Origin: Opisthocomus hoazin
Taxonomy: Eukaryota; Chordata; Aves; Opisthocomiformes; Opisthocomidae
DNA: 64,000 nt
Direction of reading: 5' to 3'
NCBI RefSeq assembly: GCF_030867145.1
Contig: NC_134420.1
Span: forward strand, 9,692,823-9,756,822
Positions within the stretch are counted from its first letter, which is position 1; each line of letters opens with the position of its first letter. Shown one piece after another: positions 14,205 through 23,800 of the stretch. A program made the position numbers and the translations under genes. The notes under the pieces were generated by a model. It saw nothing but the letters and a program-made list of their open reading frames with translations, did no database searches and was not told the DNA's origin.

Positions 14205-14400
14205 CAGTATCGCAGAATGATTGAGGGTGGAAGGGACCTCTGGGTATTGGTCATCTGGCCCACCCACCCCCTAAGCAGGGCCAGTTGCCCAGGACTGTGT
14301 CCAGATGGTTTCTGGATACCTCCAAGGATGGTATCCAAAACCTCTCTGGGCAACCTGTGCCAGTGCTCGGTCACCCCCACAGTAAGAAAGTGTTTCCTTA
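14205..14400 (-). mobile_element. CR1 LINE fragment (copy 1 of an adjacent pair)
   Basis: On the + strand it reads from 'CGCAGAATGATTGAGGGTGG' with AAGGGACC, through 'CTCTGGGCAACCTGTGCCAG', to 'AAGTGTTTCCTTA'. This is the antisense of the CR1 3' UTR and the C-terminal end of ORF2. It stops where a second CR1 of the same orientation begins. It is rather diverged, suggesting an older copy. The minus-strand open frame crossing it is a reverse-transcriptase ORF relic, not a host gene. Confidence 0.85.
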
Positions 14401-14690
14401 CATAGAATGAATCATAGAATGCTTTGGGTTGGAAGGGACCTTTAGAGGTCATCTAGCCCAACACACCTGCAGGGACATCTTCAAGTGGACTAGGTTACAT
14501 TCAGGAGGAACCTCCCATGTTTCACTTTGTGCCCATTGCCTCTTGTCCTGTCACTGGGCACCACTGAAGAAAGCCTGGCTCTATCTCCTTTACATCCTCC
14601 CTTCAAACATTTGTACACATCAATGAGATTTCCCCCCTCCTTCCCTGCTGAAGCCAACAACTGTTGTTCCTGCCTCGGGACCTTAAGTAT
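14401..14690 (-). mobile_element. CR1 LINE fragment (copy 2 of an adjacent pair)
   Basis: It begins 'CATAGAATGAATCATAGAAT' followed by 'GCTTTGGGTTGGAAGGGACC', the antisense 3' end of CR1. It continues through the CR1 motif 'CCTCTTGTCCTGTCACTGGG' to 'TTCCTGCCTCGGGA'. An internal segment is missing after about 14495: the sequence jumps from the 3'-UTR-proximal block to the ORF2 block that follows the 'CAGGAGGAACCTCCC' patch. The minus-strand frame at 14490-14693 includes VPSDRTRGN, a familiar CR1 ORF2 C-terminal motif. Confidence 0.9.
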
Positions 14691-17460
14691 CAAAACTACA
14701 CAGGATGATTTTGGTAGTCAGAGTATCTCACCAAAACAAGACAAAATTGTATCACGAAAAGCCAAGCCAAGCCAAGATGAACTAGATTTTTACCACACTG
14801 CTAGAAGGTTTTGACATTATTTTTTTAAACTTGCGTATACTTGGGAGAGTATTGTTTTCAATAAGCCAATTTATGCTGACAGTTTTCCATGGACCATTTC
14901 CTACAATTCTCACATCAGGACATGTACATACAAGTCTCACAACATACTAGTCTTTCCAATGGCAAAAAAGTTCCGCCTTATTAAAACTTGCTGCATATAA
15001 AAATATTTTGAGCAACTGACACCACAGTATTTTAATCCCGTTAGATGAGCAGCACTCTCGGTGCCTTCAGTGGGAGCTGACAGCGCTCACCAGCTGGCAC
15101 CACCAGGCCCATCACTGAAATCAGAGTGGGTGTTTGCTTCCCCATCAGCATTGGTAACATTTCCACTCCCTTTCAAATACTGAATACAGAGGCAGGTATA
15201 TGTGAAATTCAGCCCTGCAAGGCTTTTACTGACTCTCTGTGAGCACTTTTAGTTAAATAACTTTCCCATAAAGATTTGTATGCTGACAATAACAAACCTG
15301 GTTAGTTGGATGTATAGTTACTTTTGTTGTTTATGTGCTATTACTAGTGGAGACCATTATTTCTGAGCATTAAAAAGAAGTATCTCAACAGTTCATTGGT
15401 TAATAACTAAATATTCAAATAAGGTGCAGGCTTTTCTTTTTTTTTTTAAAATCTTTAGGAAAAATTCTGCCTCATTCTGAAACTTAACAACTGACATTGA
15501 TCTATGAACCTGTCCTTAAAATTCTAGTTATTTTGCTATTAAAAAACATAATTTTTCTCACGTGTTTTGATTTGCCTTTCCCCCTATGCTGCCACAGGAC
15601 ATTTGTGCCAGCAGCTTTTTTAATCAGAAAAGTCACTAACATTCCTCTGAAAGACAGACAATAACCTCAGCAGAAGTTAATCAGCTAAATTCAACCTCTC
15701 AAATCCAAAGATTCTCATGACCAACACTTAAAAGACCTCATCGTGTCTTCTGGGGATGAAGTGACAGCCTTAACTAAAAACACAAGGTGATGTGTATATC
15801 AGAAATTTAAGCACATTTAAAATACACTTAAAATGCTATTACAGCATCATTACAATAGTAATCTTCATTCCAAATAAAGATCTGACTGACAACAGTTTGC
15901 CAAACAACATGGTATCATTTGTCATGTCTTTATTAGACCAACCAATATAGCTGGAAAACCAGGCATTTATTTCTACAGGAAGGCATAAGGGACACCAAGG
16001 GGCACCCAAGAAAGTAATTGTCTTTTCCAAATATGACCTGGTCTGAAATAACCCTTCTGTACAGTATACACTATGTGGAAAAGGATAACAGTGTTATCTA
16101 AGCTTCTGATACGATTCACTCATTTCATTGAAATGCTTACTGCTGAATGTAACAGACAAAGCCCTTTGATGTTACCTGTACAAAAACAACAATTGAAATC
16201 TAAGTTATGACAGATCACCTTTAGTAAAAAAGCAGCTTATTTCTTAATACAAGTTACCTCGACAGAAAACAAACATGAGAACTTCTAGGGACAAATTTAT
16301 AACATATGATTCAGCACCCCAAATAAACCACTATAAAGAACAAATCAGATGCACACACTTCCAAAGTCCATGAGAGGGGTCATTCTCAATTGCACATTTG
16401 TGTTATTTTCGTTATTCAAATGCTTAAAAGTTCTATACACAATTTTGCATACCAACTGATAAATAATACATGAGAAACTGAACAATAACTACAAGAAACT
16501 TACCACTCAAATTATGGTAGACTATATTTGCATACTGGGGTAAGATAAAGGGTAGTACTTTTCATGATCCCGTACCGAGCAACCAAAAGGAAATCCTTGC
16601 TAGCACAATCTGAATGGGACACTGCTAACAAGGCATTAGATGCATTCCTGACCCAAAGTACTCCAAATCGGACATCAGTTAAACATATTATCCTTTACTA
16701 TACCAAAGTGAATACTCTGCTATTGATTTGCAGTGAAGTAATCAATACATGCAGAAACAAATGATGGCTGCATAAACATCTTAGACTGGTATCACCCTCC
16801 CCTGTAGTTCTGGTTCAATTCAACGTCATCATATTTAATTTCTCTAACAATATTTTACTAAACACCACTGTAGTGAGTGAAGTTTTAAAAATACAGGCAA
16901 ATAAGCATACTAGCTAGTATATCAAATAAACTATAGATATTTTTAGAAATGTGAATTTATATTCACCCAATGTTAAAAGCAAGTGATTTAAATTAATGTC
17001 CTATTTTTCATCTCTTAGAATATCTCTAATTACATATCTACTACATCGTTTACAAGTATTTATCTGAAAAGGTTGAGGAAAATAACATCTTTACTGATGG
17101 TTCCATCTTCCTGAGCTTCTTCATCACACAGCTTGTGAATCAAGACTATTTTACCTGAAAAATTACTTCATGAGTAGGAAAGTAACATGCAAAAGCTTTC
17201 ATGGTTCTGCCATGCTGAACACCGCATATACACAGGAGATACTCTACTTACTCTAAGCACCTGCCACACCTTTTTCTTATATTTATCATTCCCATGTTCT
17301 GTGTAACAAACCAGAATTTAAGCGCACTTTTAATCTTTACCTACAGCATAACTTTAAAATTTTAATATTTCCTTATTTAATAACTAGCTTAAGCTGTGTA
17401 GACTGTTGTCTTCTTCATACCTGCTGCTGTAATGCTGCTTTGAACAGCAAACTTGAGTCT
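14691..17460. other. AT-rich non-coding stretch, no gene identified
   Basis: I see no recognisable gene or repeat. A small minus-strand frame at 17060-17154 has an acceptor-like AG on its upstream side and is treated as a speculative exon in the findings. Confidence 0.45.
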
Positions 17461-17464
17461 TAGG

Positions 17465-17850
17465 GTTGGGACACTACATATAAACATGTTACAGAGTATT
17501 CACACATCTCCAGACCTGTATAGCAGCCCTCAGTGACGATTTCACAGCTAACCCTCAAGACCACAGCGACAGGCACATGGGAATGCAGGCTGAGCTCAGA
17601 GAGCAGCGCATTGGAGAAAGGGCCTTTTCCAAAGCAAAGACTGCCCTTTCCTGTTTTCCAGTGTGTAACAACATGATCTTTTCTTGTTACACCTCAATGA
17701 TAAATAACCTATACTGTTTATATTTTGTATGGTATGGTTTTTGAAAAATCCCCACCACACATATGCAAGCATCCATGCACACACAGCCACTTGAAAATTT
17801 TCTGCCAAGATCCACGCAGACAAAAACATTTGAGTAACCATTGCCGAGCG
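17465..17850. repeat. Diverged duplicated segment, copy A
   Basis: This segment aligns collinearly with 18200-18600. Shared anchors in order include 'CAG...GATTTCAC', 'CCTGTTTTCCA', 'TTCTTGTT', 'CTATACTGT', 'AAATTTTCTG' (GAAAATTTTCTG here), a following 'AGATC', and an 'AAAAGCATT/AAAACATT...GAG' block. Similarity is partial with many small indels, so the duplication or the two insertions are old. It does not look like CR1, and I do not recognise the family. Confidence 0.6.
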
Positions 17851-18199
17851 TTAAGGATCTGAGGGCCTTTCCTGCCGGAGTTCTACTGTATTGCTCTTGC
17901 ACCTTCAGAGCAGGGCTGTGGTCCAGCGGAGAGTCTGGATGGGGCTGATGTGTTTCGCAGTACACACCTGGAGCCTTCTCCTCCAATGCAGCCAGGGCTG
18001 GGCCCAGGGGTCACTCTGGCCCTGACGACAGCAGGATCCACCTCCACTCCCCAGATGTCATACATAAGCAATTCTAAAATCTTTTTCCTCCTCTCTTATT
18101 AATGATATGCAATGGTGGAGTAACCCAACGGAGATTTACCTGTTGCTTATACAACAGAGGTTCCTCATACAAAGTTGTTATGACACATAAAAAGCTTCC

Positions 18200-18600
18200 A
18201 TACATGCATGCAGGTACTTCACTTACACTTAAATGCACAACAGAGTTCTTGTGCATCCACGCCCTTGCACTGTAGCTCTCAGCAGGGATTTCACTGGTTG
18301 ATGCCATCCTCAGAGACAGTCATGTACGAACGCAGGGTGAGGTCTGGGTAGAGGCGCACAGGAGGAAGCTGTAAAGTCCTTTACAAAGTAATGGCAGTTT
18401 CTCCTGTTTTCCAACATGCGGCAACTAAATATTCTTGTTCCCTTAGTATTATCTGGATAACAAACAATCTATACTGTCCTTTTCTTATAAAATATTGTTA
18501 TCTTAGTCCTCCATGGTGTTAAAGCATATACACAATCACACTACCAAATTTTCTGTTGAGATCTCCACCAGCTAAAAAGCATTAGAGCCACCCCAGCTTG
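18200..18600. repeat. Diverged duplicated segment, copy B
   Basis: Partner of copy A about 740 bp to its left, in direct orientation. On the minus strand this copy contains an ATG-initiated 27-codon frame (18227-18307) that runs into a perfect donor (AAGT|GTAAGTG). Copy A keeps a related but disrupted frame there. It could be an ancient tandem duplication or two insertions of one old unclassified repeat. Confidence 0.6.
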
Positions 18601-19739
18601 TAAATTACACATTCGTCAAGTGCCTCTTAACTGCAGTGTGTTGATGTCATGAGGTAAATATTTAACTACTGTCATCATTCCTCTAAACAGTTCTCCTTAT
18701 TGCACACATCAGAAGTTTCTGTTTTTCTCCAGGGAGTATCTGTTAACTTCCACCAGTGTTATCCAATACCCTTATTCGACTCTTCCCTGCTTCTGTACAT
18801 ACAAGTCACTCCACCACTTCTTTCAGTAACACAACCCAAAGTCAGTACAACAGGAGTTATGCTAGCACAGACACAAGTCAGCCTCAGTGCCTGGATTTCC
18901 TAGTAGCAAAATCATTCCACCCGCTTGTCCCAGTGGTTTCTGTGGTGCACAATTTTTAACCCAACCCATCCCAAAATTCTTCACATATTTAACATTACCA
19001 TACATTCACAACCTTACCTTTTAAAAGGCTTTCCAAGCACCATTTCTTGTTCTTGCCAAACACCACACTTGGTATAGGAAAATGCTCTTCAAGCAAATGT
19101 TAAGTACCCAACTGCTTCTCTCCCACCCTTCGGGGAAGCCAAAGCAGCCACAGATGGATGAGCTTGAACCTGGCCTCCACGCCAGGCTGCTCCTCCGCTC
19201 GGGGACGGGGCGAAGGGGGGCCCCCACAGCAGGCATGTGCTCGTGGAGAGCAACCTCTCCCACCTCGGGGAACCACGCCTGCTGCGCTCTGGCCCTTCAG
19301 GAATGCGTTAAGGTTTGCTTTGCTGATTAAAAAAACAAACAAACCACACCAAAGTTATTTTCACACGTGCAAAAACTGACGCCGGTCCGTTCCCCCCTGC
19401 GGTTAGCTGCCTGGATAGAAAACCCGGTGGAGACAAAACCCCGCAGCCTGCCGCTAGCTCAGTGAGCACCGGTGGGTGAGCGGCTGTGCGGTGCGAGGTG
19501 CGCTGCCACCAGCGAGGCCCCCCCTCTGCACAGCTCCTCCTCGGCAGGCGCCCGGCCGTCAGACCAAGGGCTTTGCTTCTGGGGAGTAACGAGCCAGCCG
19601 GGTTTCCAGCACCGTGATCTACCCGGGGGGGGAAGTCAGGTTTAAGAGTAAAAGGCGCTTACAGACGACGAAGGGACTGCTACCTGGTTCTCAGGGGGTG
19701 GCGATCCCGCGGGTGAGCTGAGGAGACGGCCAGGTTTCT

Positions 19740-19951
19740 GTGAACGAAGCCCAGACCGGGGGCGACCCCGGCACAGCCACCGCCTCGCTGCCCCTCGGGC
19801 CCGAGGGGCGTTTCCGCGCCCCGCCGCGGCCTGGGACGGCCCAGGCACAGCCCTGTGACTCCGCCGCGCCCCTTCCAGGAAGCGCCGCCGCCGCCGCAGC
19901 CCCGAGAGACGCTGCCCCGAGAGACGCTGCCCCGGGCCGCCACCGGAGCAG
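19740..19951 (+). other. PRRG4: Candidate PRRG4 5' UTR exon 1 (start uncertain)
   Basis: The first coding exon of PRRG4 starts at a splice acceptor, so at least one upstream untranslated exon must exist. GGAGCAG|GTAGGG at 19951/19952 is the best donor seen in the CpG island on this strand. The 5' boundary given is a guess; only the 3' boundary has a sequence signal. A later donor in the island, such as GCAG|GTGCCC near 20180, is an alternative. Confidence 0.3.
19901..19933 (+). repeat. 15-bp tandem duplication in the CpG island
   Basis: The unit CCCGAGAGACGCTGC occurs at 19901-19915 and again, identical, at 19916-19930, followed by a partial CCC. It lies in the probable PRRG4 5' UTR exon, just upstream of the candidate donor at 19951/19952. 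Confidence 0.9.
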
Positions 19952-20752
19952 GTAGGGCCGCGCGGCGGGAAGCGGGACGCGGCGCCCCCGCTCCCCGCCG
20001 CGCCGGGCGGGACGGGGGACGCCTCCCGGCCGACGGCTGCCGCTCCTCCGGAGCCCGCCCGGCTCCGACGGCGGGGGCCGGTCCCGGGGCGGCAGAGCGG
20101 TCTGATCCCCGCGACTCGGCGCGCTGGGGGCAGCCGGCGGGGGAGGCTCCGCGGGGCGGCCTTTCCCTCGGTGCCGCAGGTGCCCTCGGGCGGCGGTCGC
20201 GTTGGTCTCCGTGCCGGGCCGCTGTTGGGAGAGCTCAGGTCTTGTTCATTCTTGTTTTCGATAGTCATCCCGGGCGGGAGGGTGCCGGCTGGCCTCGGGA
20301 GCGTCGGGCGGGAGGCTGGCGGCGGCTGTCTCCCGGCAGGATGGTTTCTGTACGCCTGCCCACGTCGGGTAGCTTTTGTCGCCCGCCGTGGCTGCCCTGG
20401 CAGCCAAACCGTGGTTGCCCGAAGTTCGGGAGCGTCCCCGCAGCACCTCCCGCGCGCTCTCCGCCCGTTAACTCGCCGCGAACCGGGCTCCTCGCAGCCG
20501 CTTGCCCGGGCGGCCTGGCCGTGCCGAGAGCGGCGCGGTGACATGTGCGGGCGTTGCGCAATGAACGCTTGACGACGAGACACGCAGGACCAGTTCGGAT
20601 CCATTAGCTGCAGCGGCATGTCCGTGCTCGCGCTGGGTGAGCTCATTCGCAGGATTCACTCAGGGTTCATCACTGACACTTCAGAAGATTGCGCTGTCTT
20701 TCCCTTTTTGTTAACTCACGTTAGTTTCTGTCTGACAGATCCCGCCATCGCC

Positions 20753-20858
20753 ATGTTTGCCGTTTTGGTACTGCTGTGTCAGCTGCCCGTGATGGTGTCG
20801 GCATTTCCTCACTGCGCCGGGAGGTTAGGGGACTTGAAGCAACCCGCATGGGAAGATG
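20753..20858 (+). CDS. PRRG4: PRRG4 coding exon 1: start codon, signal peptide, start of propeptide
   Basis: The exon begins at 20739 after a polypyrimidine-poor but acceptable TCTGACAG acceptor and carries 14 nt of 5' UTR. ATG at 20753 sits in CATCGCCATGT, a fair context. The peptide starts MFAVLVLLCQLPVMVSAFPH, a hydrophobic signal peptide with predicted cleavage after VSA. The next part is the short propeptide region that in Gla proteins docks the carboxylase. The donor is GATG|GTAACT, leaving phase 1. An in-frame ATG at 20618 lies upstream but falls in the preceding intron. Confidence 0.92.
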
Positions 20859-23800
20859 GTAACTTACTTTTAACGTGATTTTATGCTTTCCAAAAGCAAA
20901 CTGTATCTAACTTTGCTTCCACTGAGAAATCTTTTTATGTATGTAAATAGTTTGGGGTTTGGTGGTTTTTTTTGCTTCATTTAAAAAATTAAGCCGTTTT
21001 ATGCCTAATTTTAGAATATTTGAGTATCTTTCGCTGAAATGAATGCTAACTGACTTGGATGTTGATAGTATTTAGGAGATCCAGTAGTAAGCACAGATTG
21101 GGACAACTGAGCTTTCTCTAGGTCTGTAGGATTATTCTCACTGATACAACCAGAACCCTCTAAGTAACATCAAAGTTCTAGAAGCTTGGTATTTGTATTA
21201 AGACAGTACTGCTTTGGTATTGTTTGAGCACATCACAGTTTTACTTGTATATCTAAAATTGCTTTCTATTTGAAAGAGTTTATTTGCTTGTTTTATGAGA
21301 TTGATATTTTTTCTCAAATCCAGATCCCCTTACAGCACCCTGAAAGATAAATATAGTGCTGCTATTTCAGTTCTTCATTTGGGGGGAGTGAAGTGGAGAG
21401 GAACTGAGGTAGAAACAAATGAAGTTCCCCAAAAGGACTCTAGCAGTACGATACTAAGCCGTGTGATGCTTACAATTTAAGCATCAGGCTTTCAAAAAGG
21501 AATTTGTGACCTAGCTGTCCAGTCTCCTCAGTGGGTAAGGAGTGCTGAAACCTTAAGACAGACTGTAAAAACTCATCACATTGAGCAGGAGGCTCCTTCA
21601 GGGCAGTATGTCGAGCAGAAAACATGGCTAGCAGAAAAATGCTTGAGACAGGTTATTCATTAAAATCCATATTGCTCTGGGGCATAAAACGCCCAGCTGC
21701 CAGGCTGCCTCTCCCCTGTGAGTTCACGGCATAGAACCCTCTCCTGACAATAGGCCCAGATCACTCATTCAAAGAGTTGGAAAGAGAGCGGCCCAACTCT
21801 TTATCCAATGATTTAGCAAGTAGAACAGTTGCTGAGAGTATGGGGCACCTCCGTGGGGAGGCTACCCCTTCAGCATTCTCTGAACATCTTTTACCAGGAG
21901 AGTTACTTTATTCAGCACATTGTGTGGATGCATTTTTAATTAAATGCTAGGTATCCTAAAACTGGATTTACTGTTTTGTTGAACCATGGCCTAAGGACTG
22001 CAGGACTGCATTCAGTTCCCTTGTGTATAGGAGAGCATTCAAATCCATCTGCTTCATTCTCCAAATACTATGTATCTCTTAATCACCAGGTTGTAGGTAA
22101 TTCTGAGCTGGAGTTAGGTGCACTTTGACTATGTCCTACAAAAAAAAAAAAGTGCGGATAAATGGATTAAGACTCTTTGAAAGAAAAAAGAAGCATGTAT
22201 CACTGGGAATTAGAGGTCCTAGGCTCCAGGCAGCTTGCCTATGCATTCCACATTAATTAAAATGCATCAATTATCTAAGTTAATTGAGACGTATAGCTAT
22301 TACTACTTGCATGGTAAGGAAGGAAACACTGCCGAGCAAAACTGAAGATCTGTTTCACAAGACTGAAGCTATTCTCGCGATTTGCACTCAACCAAGATAT
22401 TGATAATATTTTTTCCATGTAACTCTCTTCCCTTTCCACTTGTGAGCTTGGGTTTTTTTTCTGGATGGAGTCCTTCCCTCTGGTTACTTTTAGATATGGC
22501 ATAAATGTTTTAAGCTTAAATTTTCTTGCAATTACTTTAGAATAACAGATTTCCCTTCCTACACAAATGTGCGCGCACATGTGTGGCTCCTTCAATATAT
22601 ACTATAATATTATATAAATCATTTAAATATATACTGTATTATTCCTTCAATATACTATAATATTAAAGACATAAACAACCAATGCAAGTTACACTGCAGT
22701 TTTCTTAGTTTTCAGAGAGCAACCCATTTTGAGATACCATTGCAAGATCTAACAGTAACTATTAGGATAAAAATTCCTGAATGATGTGATCATCTTGCCA
22801 AACAAGCTAACAAGAACATAGAGCTAATTTGTAGCTGAATAATGTTGTTCTGAGTCTCATCTCCTTTTTTAGCTGTCTGGCTTGGTATTAAACAAAGCTG
22901 TTTCTGCATTATGCTTGCAAAAATAATCCTCTAGTCATTTTGCTTAACCAAATAGTCTGAATTTCTTGGAGAACAGATTAGGCTTTCACTAAAAAACAAG
23001 CCAGAAAACTAATTCTGTCTTATGAAGGTTTTTTGTTTTTTTTTTTTTTTTTAAAGAAGCTGTAGCAAGAGCAGGCTAAAACTTGACTATGGAAAGTGCC
23101 TGGTGAGAAGATGCATTCCTGTATTCCAAAGCCTTCTATAATTTCATTAACTCTTCCAGAATCTCACCTCACAACTTCCTCCATGAGGCCTCACAGAGCC
23201 TGTAATCGGCACAAAAGAAAAGAATTAAAAGTGCCTGTTGTCAGTAAAACTCCTGTCATGGACTTATTTAAAACAAAGAAATTTGGCAATGTGCCAGCTT
23301 GCTGCTACAATTATGAAAAAAGAACAAATGTAGAATGACTAGACTCTGCTGCCATGATTTAAAATCCAAATCCCTTAAACAAAATTTGGAACTCACAGAT
23401 ACCAGAATATTGATAAATGTATATTGAGGATTCTTTAGAAGACAGAGATTTTTTTTCTTCTTTTCTCCTCTCACACCCTTCCTCCAGTAGGTCAGTGTCT
23501 TGCTGGGTTTGGATCTGCCTGAATTTCTGCTTATGTAACTATTACTTTGTTCTTAAGAGCTCCAGTAAAAAACTGATGCCTGCATCCCAGAAGGGATAAC
23601 ACCAAAACTTGAACAACAGCTGCCATGAGAATCAGATTATCTTGGTCAGTGTAAGGAATAGCTGAAATGCTTTATGAGAAAGGAAAATGTGTTTATTTTA
23701 TATTGCATAGTTAGAAAAGTTAGCAGCAAAGACAAAATTTTCAGAGTAGACCTTGATGTGTCTTTCTCCTGTGTGCAGCTGGGAGATGCTAGGGTAAGAA

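Larger units (their letters stand above)
19130..20570. promoter_or_regulatory. PRRG4: CpG island, PRRG4 promoter and first exon region
   Basis: A GC- and CpG-dense block of about 1.4 kb directly upstream of the PRRG4 start-codon exon. The long open frames on both strands here (up to 334 codons, Pro/Arg/Ala-rich) are expected in GC-rich DNA with few stops, and none resembles a known protein. It likely contains the PRRG4 transcription start and untranslated exon 1. A divergent minus-strand transcript could start here too. Confidence 0.75.

Noticed and set aside
1-19000. Expected CCDC73 coding exons on the minus strand
   Set aside because: Looked for by synteny, but none could be identified. 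The first intron may be large, so the gene may lie mostly left of the window.
19642-20646. 334-codon minus-strand open frame over the PRRG4 CpG island
   Set aside because: GC-rich islands lack stop codons by composition. The peptide is Pro/Arg/Gly/Ala-rich, overlaps other equally long frames on both strands, and has no recognisable domain.
20618-20752. In-frame upstream ATG extending PRRG4 by 45 codons
   Set aside because: The extension crosses the splice acceptor at 20738 and so lies in the preceding intron. The signal peptide starting at 20753 fits the family.
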